In this document: positions 19,817 through 27,605 of the stretch, in pieces
Layout: the number at the start of each line of letters is the position of its first letter
Numbering within the stretch: position 1 is the first letter of the stretch
Source: Ruania albidiflava DSM 18029
Lineage (GTDB): Bacteria; Actinomycetota; Actinomycetes; Actinomycetales; Beutenbergiaceae
Assembly (NCBI RefSeq): GCF_000421225.1
Contig: NZ_ATWL01000013.1
Coordinates: 49,452 to 113,451 of the forward strand
DNA length: 64,000 nt
Direction of reading: 5' to 3'
Notes under the pieces: model-generated
Database searches by the model: none
What the model was told of the DNA's origin: nothing
Seen by the model: the letters and a program-made list of their open reading frames with translations, nothing else
Made by a program: the position numbers and the translations under genes

Positions 19817-20804
19817 GGCTGAGCACCTCCTCGGTGAAGTGGCAGGATGCTGCCTGGTCCGGTGCCCAGCCGACCGGGCGGCGCAGCTCGGGCAGCTCGT
19901 CACGGCACCGCTCCTGGGCGTAGGGGCACCGCGGGTGGAAGCGGCACCCCTGCGGGAAGGCCAACGGGTTGGGTGGCGCCCCCGCGATCGGGGTGAGCCG
20001 CGCCCCGCCCTCCTCCTGCTGCGGGATAGAGGCAAGGAGGCCTTCGGTGTACGGGTGCGCCGAGTGGTCGTAGACGTCCCGGATCCGCCCTTGCTCTGCC
20101 ACCCGGCCCGCGTAGAGCACCACTGCGCGGGATGCGACGTCCGCCACGACGCCCAGGTCGTGGGTGATCAGCAGGATGGCCATGTCTCGTTCCTGCTGCA
20201 GGTCGCGCAGCAGGTTCATGATCTGCGCCTGCACGGTGACGTCCAGCGCGGTGGTCGGCTCGTCAGCGATCAGCAGGTCGGGGCCGAGGCTGAGTGCCAT
20301 CGCGATCATGATCCGTTGCCGCTGGCCGCCGGAGAACTGGTGCGGGTAGTGATGCATCCGGTGCTCGACGTCCGGAATACCGACCCGGTGCAGCAGCTCG
20401 AGCGCCCGTGCGTTCGCCTCGCGACGACGCAGACCGAGCCGTCGCCGTAGCGGTTCGGCCACCTGATCACCCACGCGGAAGACCGGGTTGAGCGAGCTCA
20501 ACGGATCCTGGAAGATCATCCCGATCCGGGTGCCGCACAGTGCCCTGACCTGCTGCGGTGGCAGCGCCGTCAGCTCCTGGTCGTCGAAGCGGATCCGTCC
20601 ACCGACGATCTTCCCGGCGGGCTGGGGCAGCAGTCCCATGACCGCTTGGGCGGTCACCGACTTGCCGCTGCCCGACTCGCCGAGCAGCGCAAGGGTCTCG
20701 CCATGGCCGACCTCGAGGGTGACGCCGTCGAGCGGGCGGACCAGACCGTCCCGGGTGGAGAACTCGACCTGGAGGTCCTCGATCGAGAGCAGGGCGTCGG
20801 GCAT
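19809..20804 (-). CDS. Dipeptide/oligopeptide ABC transporter ATP-binding protein (DppD-like)
   Basis: 331-aa first ATPase of the importer. It shows Walker [22 protein letters not shown]-loop, signature SGGQRQR, Walker [13 protein letters not shown] and H-loop ITHDLG. The C-terminal HPY domain ([14 protein letters not shown]) is present, whose Cys residues can carry an iron-sulfur cluster in some family members. The start overlaps the DppC stop by one base. Confidence 0.93.
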   Translation of the reverse strand: MPDALLSIEDLQVEFSTRDGLVRPLDGVTLEVGHGETLALLGESGSGKSVTAQAVMGLLPQPAGKIVGGRIRFDDQELTALPPQQVRALCGTRIGMIFQDPLSSLNPVFRVGDQVAEPLRRRLGLRRREANARALELLHRVGIPDVEHRMHHYPHQFSGGQRQRIMIAMALSLGPDLLIADEPTTALDVTVQAQIMNLLRDLQQERDMAILLITHDLGVVADVASRAVVLYAGRVAEQGRIRDVYDHSAHPYTEGLLASIPQQEEGGARLTPIAGAPPNPLAFPQGCRFHPRCPYAQERCRDELPELRRPVGWAPDQAASCHFTEEVLSRG

Positions 20805-21706
20805 CACAGACTCCTCAGCTTCGGGTCGTACCGGTCGCGCATCGCGTCGCCGAGCAGCCCACAGGTGAGCACGAGGGCAGCGAGGGCGATGCCGGGCAGG
20901 GTGGAGATCCACCACGCGTCACCGAGGTAGTCGCGACCGTTCGCGATGGTGGAGCCCCAGCTGGGCACATCGGTGGGCACCCCGAGGCCGAGGAAGGACA
21001 GCGAGGCCTCGGCCAGGATGACGTGCCCCAGCTCGACCGTGGCAACCACCAGGATGGGCGCGACGCAGGAGGGGAAGATCGTCCGCAGCGCCAGGTGCAG
21101 GTGGCCGGCGCCCAGGGTCCGGGCGGCGTCCACGTACTCACGGTTCTTCACCGTCAGCACCTGACCGCGGGTCACGCGGGCGAAGGTCACCCAGTTGGTG
21201 ATCGCCAGGACGACGATGACGTTGACCACGCTGGGACCGACTACTGCTGCGATCAGGATCGCCAGCAGGATCGAGGGGAAGGAGAGCTGGATGTCCGCCA
21301 GCCGCATCAGGGCGGCGTCCACCCAGCCGCCTCGGTAGCCAGCGACCAGGCCGACCGTGACGCCGATCAGGCCGGCCAGCAGCAGCGTCCCGGCGCCCAC
21401 GGTGATCGAGACTCGGGCGCCGAGCATCATCTGGCTGAGGATGTCCTGGCCCACCTGGTCGGTGCCGAGCAGCGCCAGGCCCTGGGAGGTGGTGCTGCCC
21501 GGAGGCATCAGCCGGTCCTGGGTGAAGGTCTGCACCGGGTCGTACTTGCGCAGCATCGGACCGAAGAGTGCCACCAGCACGTAACAGGCAACGATCACCA
21601 GGCAGGTCACGATGCGCCGTCGACCGGCAGCATTGGCGCTGCGCCGCTTGACCGTGTCGAAGGCGGCGGTCACCTCTCGATCGACACCGGCGGTCTCTGT
21701 GGTCAT
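20804..21706 (-). CDS. ABC transporter permease (DppC-like)
   Basis: 300-aa inner-membrane permease with a cytosolic N-terminal 30 residues, six predicted helices, the OppC-N segment (PMLRKYDPVQTFTQDRLMPP) and the EAA coupling loop (EYVDAARTLGAGHLHLALRTIFP). The gene overlaps both neighbours, so it is part of a tightly coupled operon. Confidence 0.93.
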   Translation of the reverse strand: MTTETAGVDREVTAAFDTVKRRSANAAGRRRIVTCLVIVACYVLVALFGPMLRKYDPVQTFTQDRLMPPGSTTSQGLALLGTDQVGQDILSQMMLGARVSITVGAGTLLLAGLIGVTVGLVAGYRGGWVDAALMRLADIQLSFPSILLAILIAAVVGPSVVNVIVVLAITNWVTFARVTRGQVLTVKNREYVDAARTLGAGHLHLALRTIFPSCVAPILVVATVELGHVILAEASLSFLGLGVPTDVPSWGSTIANGRDYLGDAWWISTLPGIALAALVLTCGLLGDAMRDRYDPKLRSL

Positions 21707-22629
21707 CGGGTCACCAACCTCACTCGCGGGTCCAGATAGCCGTAGAGGACATCGACCAGCAGGTTCGCGAAGACGAAACCGGCGGAGATGACCAGGATCG
21801 AGGCCTGGACCACGTTGTAGTCACGTTGACCGATCGACTCGATCAGCAGGCGTCCGATACCGGGCCAGCTGAACACCATCTCGACGATCACCGAGCCGGC
21901 GAGCAGTCCACCGAACTGCAGACCGACGATCGTCACGATCGGTATCAACGCATTTCGGATCGCATGCGGGAAGATCACCACACGTTCGGAGAGCCCCTTG
22001 GCCCGCGCCGTCTGGATGTAGCCCTCGTGGATGACCTCCAGCAGGCCGCTGCGGGTCATCCGGATCAGGATCGCCAGCATCGGCATCGCCAGGGTGATGG
22101 CGGGCAGGACCATGTGCGCCGGTGTGCCGGTACCGCCGCTCGGGAGCACGTGCAACCCTCGGGCGAAGACCAAGATGAACACGATGCCGATCCAGAAGGA
22201 CGGCAGCGACTGCGCCAGCAGCGAGGCCACGGAGACGATCCGGTCGGCGATCCGGTTCACCCGCAGCGCTGCGAGGACACCGAGCAGGATGCCCACCACC
22301 AGGGCGATGACCAGGGCGACGATCGCCAGCTCCAACGTGGCCGGCAGCTTCTCCAGGACCAGCTCGAAGGCGTCCCGCTGCTGTCGGTAGGAGTCCCCGA
22401 AGTCGAGCCGGGTGAGATCGCCCAGATAGCTCAGGTACTGCGACGGCAGCGACTCGTTCAGGCCCATCTGCTCGCGCAGCACCTCCACCTCCGCCTCGGT
22501 GGCATCAGAGCCGAGGATGAGCCGGGCCGGGTCCGAGGGGATCAACCGGAGCACGACGAAGATGATCGAGACCGCTCCCCAGAGGATGAAGACAGAGAAC
22601 ACCAGCCGTCGGGTGAGGTACGCGCCCAT
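21703..22629 (-). CDS. ABC transporter permease (DppB-like)
   Basis: 308-aa permease and first gene of the importer operon. Six transmembrane helices, a periplasmic loop with LILGSDATEAEVEVLREQMGL, and the EAA loop (GYIQTARAKGLSERVVIFPHAIRNALIP). ATG 22629 is chosen because GAGGAGG lies just upstream; an upstream in-frame ATG (22719) would add 30 polar residues. It overlaps dppC by ATGA. A candidate promoter with an operator lies 80-110 bases upstream. Confidence 0.93.
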   Translation of the reverse strand: MGAYLTRRLVFSVFILWGAVSIIFVVLRLIPSDPARLILGSDATEAEVEVLREQMGLNESLPSQYLSYLGDLTRLDFGDSYRQQRDAFELVLEKLPATLELAIVALVIALVVGILLGVLAALRVNRIADRIVSVASLLAQSLPSFWIGIVFILVFARGLHVLPSGGTGTPAHMVLPAITLAMPMLAILIRMTRSGLLEVIHEGYIQTARAKGLSERVVIFPHAIRNALIPIVTIVGLQFGGLLAGSVIVEMVFSWPGIGRLLIESIGQRDYNVVQASILVISAGFVFANLLVDVLYGYLDPRVRLVTR

Positions 22630-22693
22630 CAGCCCTCCTCGACTGGACACATCGGCATGCTCGTCATGTTCTTCCTCGAACACCTTCCCATCG

Positions 22694-22738
22694 GCGTTAG
22701 CGTTCATGCAGTCTGACATCGGAGGCGACGTCGGTCAA
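22694..22738 (-). promoter_or_regulatory. Candidate dpp-operon promoter with partial LacI operator
   Basis: Reading the minus strand, TTGACC (22738-22733) and CAGACT (22715-22710) are separated by 17 bases. Immediately downstream, GCGTTAGCGTTCATGC (22694-22709 as plus) repeats the half-site TTAGCG of the strong operator at 22852. A repressor bound there would cover the start point. Confidence 0.4.
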
Positions 22739-22851
22739 CACTTGGGCCCGATTATCGCTGTTGACCTGCACTTTTGCGCATCTCAGGGCGTCGGATGCAC
22801 GGGCGAACCCGCGCGAGCAGAGCGACCCGGGACCCACTTGCGCCCATCAGC

Positions 22852-22867
22852 ACATTAGCGCTAATGT
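22852..22867. promoter_or_regulatory. Perfect LacI-family operator
   Basis: ACATTAGCGCTAATGT is a perfect 16-bp palindrome with the central CG typical of LacI-family sites. A possible plus-strand promoter overlaps it: TTGCGC at 22838, an 18-base spacer, and TAATGT at 22862 inside the operator. It lies between the divergent dppB-led and DUF-led transcripts. The lacI gene at 24373 is the obvious cognate regulator. Confidence 0.75.
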
Positions 22868-22934
22868 CAGTGCATCGCGGCTGCCGCCGACGATGAGAAC
22901 CGATGCCCCTGCGGGCAAGAAGGAGTGTTCAAAG

Positions 22935-23900
22935 GTGACCTCGGTCGATACCGCTGCACTGACCTCGGCGATGCGCAGCGCAATCCGCGCCTCCGACGTC
23001 CGCCTGTCCAAGTACAACCCGTTGCCACGCATCCTCACCCTCGACGACTTCAACGAGGGCACGAACGGTTGGACGGAGCTGATCGGCAACTTCAACGGTC
23101 GCGGCGACCTGGACACGGTCGATGCGCACATGCGTGACTTCCGGCCACCTCAGCTGTCCAACGCGACCTTCTTCGACACCGGCACCCACGGTGCGATGAC
23201 CGGCACGTACTCGCTCAAGCTCGCCACGCGCCCCTATCCGGGGCACACCTCCACGGCGATCCGGCGGTTGACGATGGCAAACCGCGGGTTGCTGCAGATC
23301 GAGGCGTACCTCACCTACAAGGCCGAGGCTCAGCTAGGTGGCGACGAGTCCGAGGACCGGTATGGCGAGGTGGCCTGGGACGGCAACCTGCACCCGTCCG
23401 AGGCGCAGTTCGGGGCATTCACCGTGGCCACCGACCTGTGCGGGGACGGTGGGGTCCGCTACCACACGGTCGCCCGGTTCCAGAACACCGACCAGGACGG
23501 AAAGCTGGTGCGCCGGCTCAGCTATCCGCTGGTCACCGAGCCGACCCCGAAGGAACACCTCGAAGGGAAGTTCGCCCTGCCGTACGCCGCGGACTTCACC
23601 GCACCAGACCCGGACGACTGGCGTTATCTCGGCGAGCCGATCGAGATGTGCTTCAACGAGGTACCGACCAAGGTCAACTGGCACTACCTGCGCTGGCTCA
23701 TCGACACCGAGACCCGCACGAACGTCGAGTTCCAGCTCAACGACCGGCTCATCGACATGCGCGAGGTGCCCGTACCTGCCTACGCCGAGCCGTACGAGTC
23801 GCTCGACAACCTGCTGAACTTCTACTTCTCCGTCCGGACGCTGTCAGGCGTGCGGAACTTCCTCTACCTCGACTCCGTCGTCATCTCGGCCGATTGGTGA
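22935..23900 (+). CDS. Conserved protein of unknown function, probable beta-sandwich
   Basis: 321 aa. No signal peptide or membrane helix, so probably cytosolic. The sequence is rich in beta-prone, aromatic and Asp/Asn-Gly turns (ILTLDDFNEGTNGWTELIG, TGTYSLKLATRPYPG, FYFSVRTLSGVRNFLYLDSVVI), a pattern like the concanavalin-A/jelly-roll sugar-binding fold. It may be the actinobacterial family called DUF6772, but I am not certain. GTG 22935 is chosen, 9 bases past AAGGAG; longer starts lack a ribosome site. It leads a three-gene unit with a second beta-rich protein and lacI. Confidence 0.75.
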   Translation: MTSVDTAALTSAMRSAIRASDVRLSKYNPLPRILTLDDFNEGTNGWTELIGNFNGRGDLDTVDAHMRDFRPPQLSNATFFDTGTHGAMTGTYSLKLATRPYPGHTSTAIRRLTMANRGLLQIEAYLTYKAEAQLGGDESEDRYGEVAWDGNLHPSEAQFGAFTVATDLCGDGGVRYHTVARFQNTDQDGKLVRRLSYPLVTEPTPKEHLEGKFALPYAADFTAPDPDDWRYLGEPIEMCFNEVPTKVNWHYLRWLIDTETRTNVEFQLNDRLIDMREVPVPAYAEPYESLDNLLNFYFSVRTLSGVRNFLYLDSVVISADW

Positions 23901-23907
23901 TCTAAAG

Positions 23908-24228
23908 ATGCTGCAGTCCCAGACCGCGATCCTCGAGCGGAACACCACCTTCTCCGGCGACTTCGCCACCGAGCCCTTCGAGACCGGGTGGGCACGCGAG
24001 GCCCGCTGGTTCGTCCAGGTGCTCTCCACCGACGGTGACCCGGACGTCCAGCTCACCACCCAGGTCTCCCCCGACGGGCTCACCTGGGTCGACCTGGACG
24101 AACCCCACCACGTCAGCGGTGAGCTGACGAGCTGGTCCGTGCAGGAGTTCGGCCACTGGCTGCGGATCCGCGGAACAGTGGACCCCGGGTCGGTGAAGGT
24201 GCGGATCTACCTTGCACTGAAGAGCTGA
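23908..24228 (+). CDS. Small beta-rich protein of unknown function
   Basis: 106 aa, soluble, no signal. Alternating hydrophobic strands with DGDPDVQLTTQVSPDGLTWVDL and a final VKVRIYLALKS suggest a single beta-sandwich domain. It starts 7 bases past the preceding stop, so it is co-transcribed. No family recognised. It probably works with the preceding protein, perhaps as a binding partner. Confidence 0.7.
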   Translation: MLQSQTAILERNTTFSGDFATEPFETGWAREARWFVQVLSTDGDPDVQLTTQVSPDGLTWVDLDEPHHVSGELTSWSVQEFGHWLRIRGTVDPGSVKVRIYLALKS

Positions 24229-24372
24229 CCGCCCGACGAGCACACCGGGCTGCGTCCAGTCGATATCGTGGGCGTGCCCGGTGTCGCCGCATTCGATGGG
24301 GCACGTGCTCGATCCCGCGAACCGGCCAAGCACCGACCGGCCAGGCCACAGTCGATCCAGGACGGAGTCCAG

Positions 24373-25425
24373 ATGGTGGAGGGGGCACCACGCAGACGTC
24401 GCACCTTGCAGGACGTCGCGAACGAGGTGGGGCTGTCTGCGAACACCGTCTCCCGGGCGCTGCGCGGTCAGTCCGGTGTCAGCGAACCCACCCGGGAGCG
24501 GATCCGGCGTGCCGCCGAGCAGCTCGGATACGTACCGAACGTCCATGCCCGCTCGCTCGTGCTGGGCAGCCACCGCACGATCGGGTTGGTGATCACGAAC
24601 GTCTCCAACCCGTTCTATGCCGAGCTGATCAGCGCCATCGAGCTACGTGCGGCCGAAGAGGGCTACCACATCGTCCTGTTCCTGAGCGAGGAGTCGCCCA
24701 CCCGCGAGCTCGCCGCCGCGGAGAACGTCATCCAGTCGGGGCTGGACGGGGTGATCGTCGTGCCGGTGCAGGGGCCGACAAATCCCTGGCACCGCGTCAC
24801 CCGCGCCGGGGTACCGCTGGTCGTGGTGAACCGGCGCCTTGACGACCTCGAGGTCGACACGGTCGCCACGGACAACTACGCGGGGGCTCGGGCGGCCACC
24901 GCGCACGTCATCGACCAGGGAGCACGGTCGATCGTGATGCTGGAGGAGGATCTGCCGATCACCACGATCGACCAGCGGATCCAGGGCTTCCAGGATGCGC
25001 TGGCCGCAGCCGCTCTGCCCTGCGAGGAGGGTGCAGTGCTCATGGTGCCCACCCGCCGCAACGACCGGGTAGCCCTGCCCTGGCAGGCCGGAGACGCCTA
25101 CCGGCTGACCGTCGACCTGCTCGCCCGGGGGCACCGCCCGGACGCGTTCGTGGTCGGCAACGACTACTTCGCCCTCGGCCTGTACCGCGCGCTGCGCGAA
25201 CGGGGGCTGCGGTGCCCCGAGGACACCTTCGTCGTCGGTTTCGGTGACTACCCGTTCGCGGAGTTCCTCGCCCCGCCGCTGTCCACTGTGCGCCTCCCCG
25301 CCGCGAAGGTCGGCAACACTGCCGTGGACCTGCTGCTGGGCCGCATCCGGGGCGAGGCTGCCGCCCCGGCCGAGCCGATCCTGGTGCAGCCCGAGCTCGT
25401 CACCCGGGAGTCCACCGGGGTCTGA
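24373..25425 (+). CDS. LacI-family transcriptional regulator of the Dpp-type locus
   Basis: 350 aa with helix-turn-helix at about residues 10-32 (TLQDVANEVGLSANTVSRALRG), hinge, and a GalR-type effector domain (NPFYAELISAIELRAAEEGY, VVGFGDYPFAEFLAPPLSTVR). ATG 24373 is chosen with GGAG about six bases upstream. Third gene of the plus-strand unit. The palindrome at 22852 and partial copy at 22694 suggest it controls both divergent transcripts. The effector is unknown; a LacI protein points to a sugar-like inducer. Confidence 0.92.
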   Translation: MVEGAPRRRRTLQDVANEVGLSANTVSRALRGQSGVSEPTRERIRRAAEQLGYVPNVHARSLVLGSHRTIGLVITNVSNPFYAELISAIELRAAEEGYHIVLFLSEESPTRELAAAENVIQSGLDGVIVVPVQGPTNPWHRVTRAGVPLVVVNRRLDDLEVDTVATDNYAGARAATAHVIDQGARSIVMLEEDLPITTIDQRIQGFQDALAAAALPCEEGAVLMVPTRRNDRVALPWQAGDAYRLTVDLLARGHRPDAFVVGNDYFALGLYRALRERGLRCPEDTFVVGFGDYPFAEFLAPPLSTVRLPAAKVGNTAVDLLLGRIRGEAAAPAEPILVQPELVTRESTGV

Positions 25426-25500
25426 CACCCGTCCGCACCGCCCGGGCGAGACGTGCTGCCCCGGCGAGACCCGCCGTCGAACGCGGCCTACGGTGGAGAG

Positions 25501-27492
25501 GTGACCAACCGCCTCGCCCACGCCACCTCCCCCTACCTGCTGCAGCACGCCGAGAACCCGGTGCACTGGCAGGAGTGGGGGCCGGCTGCGTTCGCCGAGG
25601 CCCGCGAGCGGGACGTGCCGATCCTGCTGTCGGTGGGGTATGCGGCCTGCCACTGGTGCCACGTGATGGCCCACGAGTCGTTCTCCGACGAGCAGGTCGC
25701 AGAAGCGGTGAACGCCGCGTTCGTGGCGGTCAAGGTGGACCGGGAGGAGCGTCCGGACGTGGACGCCGTCTACATGCAGGCCACCCAGGCGCTGACCGGG
25801 CAGGGCGGGTGGCCGATGACCTGCTTCCTCACCCCGGCAGGCGACCCGTTCTTCTGCGGCACCTACTACCCCAAGCCGCAGTTCCTGCAGCTGCTCGAGT
25901 CGGTGCAGCGGGTGTGGCGCACCGAACGGGAGCAGGTGTCCGGCAGCGCGGAGCAGATCACTGCCCGGTTGCGCAGTGCGCAGCACCTGACCGCCGGGGC
26001 GCCGGCGGACGTGAGCACGCTCGCCGCGGCGGTGGACACCCTCGCCGAGGGTTTCGACGCCCGCCGCGGTGGGTTCGGGGATGCGCCGAAGTTTCCGCCG
26101 TCGATGGTGGCCGAGTTCCTGCTGCGCCACCATGGCCGCACCGGCAGCCCCGCGGCGCTGGAGATGGTCGAGCGCACGTGCACGGCGATGGCCCGGGGCG
26201 GCATCTACGACCAGCTCGCCGGCGGGTTCGCTCGGTACAGCGTGGACGGCGACTGGGTGGTGCCGCACTTCGAGAAGATGCTCTACGACAACGCCCTGCT
26301 GCTGCGCGCCTACACCCACTGGTTCCGCACGACCGGGTCGGCCCTGGCACGGCGGGTGGTGGTCGAGACCGTGGAGTTCCTGCTGGGGGACCTGCGCACT
26401 CCTGAGGGCGGGTTCGCCTCCTCCTTGGACGCCGATGCCGACGGGGTGGAGGGCAGCACGTACGTGTGGACCCCGGACCAGCTCGCCGAGGTGCTGGGGC
26501 CTGCGGACGGGGCGCAGGCTGCCGAGCTCCTCGGCGTGACGCCCGAGGGGACGTTCGAGGGCGGCGCCTCCACGTTGCGGATGCTCGCTGCTCCCCCTCC
26601 GGAGTGGCCGGCGTGGCGATCTGCGCTGCTGGCGGCCCGCGGCGGGCGGGTGCAACCTGCGCTGGACGACAAGGTGGTCACCTCCTGGAACGGGTTGGCC
26701 ATCGGAGCGCTGGCGGAGGCGGGGGCGCTGCTCGGGCAGCCGGAGTGGGTGGCCGCGGCGCGCTCGGCCGCCGAGCTGCTCTGGGAGCTCCATGTCGACG
26801 ACGGCGCAGCCGGGGTGCGTCTGCGCCGCTCCTCCCGTAGCGGTACAGCGGGCGAGGCGGCAGGGGTCGCCGACGACTACGGCAACCTCGCCGGTGGGCT
26901 GCTCGCGCTGCACCAGGCCACCGGAGAAGGGGTGTGGCTGGTGCGGGCCGGGGCGCTGCTGGAGGTGGCGCTGGCGCAGTTCGCCACCGGCGACGGCGCG
27001 TTCTACGACACGCCCGCCGACGGGGAGCAGCTGGTGGTGCGGATGCGTAGCACCTCGGACAATGCCGAACCGTGCGGCACCTCGGCGCTGGCCGAGGCAC
27101 TGGGGACCTACGCAGCGCTGACCGGGGAACACCGGGAGGCCGCAGATGCGGCGATCGGAGCCGGGATGACCGTGGCCCGGATCGACCCGCGGTTCGCTGG
27201 CTGGACGCTGGCGGCGGCTGAGGCGAGCCCGGCCGGCCCGGTGCAGGTGGCGGTGGTCGGGACGGACGCGGTGGCCGACGAGATGGTGCAGGTGGTGTGG
27301 GAGTCGACCAGTCCCGGGCTGGTGCTGGCCGCAGGTCCGGGCGACGGCACGCTGGCCGGCGACGGCACGCCGCACCCGCTGCTGGCTGACCGGCCGCTGG
27401 TGGACGGCGGGTCGGCGGCGTACGTGTGCCGCGGTTTCGTCTGCGACCTGCCGGTGACGTCGGTGGCGGCGCTGCGCGACGCGCTCCGCTGA
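25501..27492 (+). CDS. Thioredoxin domain-containing protein, DUF255/YyaL family
   Basis: 663 aa. An N-terminal thioredoxin-like domain (residues 5-160) has the CHWC redox motif (AACHWCHVMAHESF near 50), followed by an (alpha/alpha)6-barrel region like six-hairpin glycosidases (GGIYDQLAGGFARYSVDGDWVVPHFEKMLYDNALL). The family is widespread and of unsettled function. GTG 25501 gives the conserved TNRLAHATSPYLLQHAENPV start. The length is normal and the gene intact. It stands 75 bases past lacI and may have its own promoter. Confidence 0.92.
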   Translation: MTNRLAHATSPYLLQHAENPVHWQEWGPAAFAEARERDVPILLSVGYAACHWCHVMAHESFSDEQVAEAVNAAFVAVKVDREERPDVDAVYMQATQALTGQGGWPMTCFLTPAGDPFFCGTYYPKPQFLQLLESVQRVWRTEREQVSGSAEQITARLRSAQHLTAGAPADVSTLAAAVDTLAEGFDARRGGFGDAPKFPPSMVAEFLLRHHGRTGSPAALEMVERTCTAMARGGIYDQLAGGFARYSVDGDWVVPHFEKMLYDNALLLRAYTHWFRTTGSALARRVVVETVEFLLGDLRTPEGGFASSLDADADGVEGSTYVWTPDQLAEVLGPADGAQAAELLGVTPEGTFEGGASTLRMLAAPPPEWPAWRSALLAARGGRVQPALDDKVVTSWNGLAIGALAEAGALLGQPEWVAAARSAAELLWELHVDDGAAGVRLRRSSRSGTAGEAAGVADDYGNLAGGLLALHQATGEGVWLVRAGALLEVALAQFATGDGAFYDTPADGEQLVVRMRSTSDNAEPCGTSALAEALGTYAALTGEHREAADAAIGAGMTVARIDPRFAGWTLAAAEASPAGPVQVAVVGTDAVADEMVQVVWESTSPGLVLAAGPGDGTLAGDGTPHPLLADRPLVDGGSAAYVCRGFVCDLPVTSVAALRDALR

Positions 27493-27504
27493 GCAGGGCT
27501 AGCA

Positions 27505-27532
27505 CATGTGCATGTGCATGTGCATGTGCATG
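27505..27532. repeat. Hexanucleotide tandem repeat (CATGTG x 4.7)
   Basis: Four exact CATGTG units (27505-27528) plus CATG, starting 12 bases past the DUF255 stop. The alternating purine-pyrimidine pattern could form Z-DNA. It is unusual in this GC-rich window, lies in an intergenic stretch, and is about 75 bases upstream of the next gene. Confidence 0.85.
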
Positions 27533-27605
27533 CTTATGGTGGAGCAGTTTTCCACAGATTGACGCAGGCCCCCACAGGTGACGACCACCGGGATTGACTT
27601 CAGGG

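Noticed and set aside
27548..27556. TTTTCCACA, a DnaA-box-like sequence
   Set aside because: It is a single copy without AT-rich region, dnaA or dnaN nearby, so no origin can be claimed.
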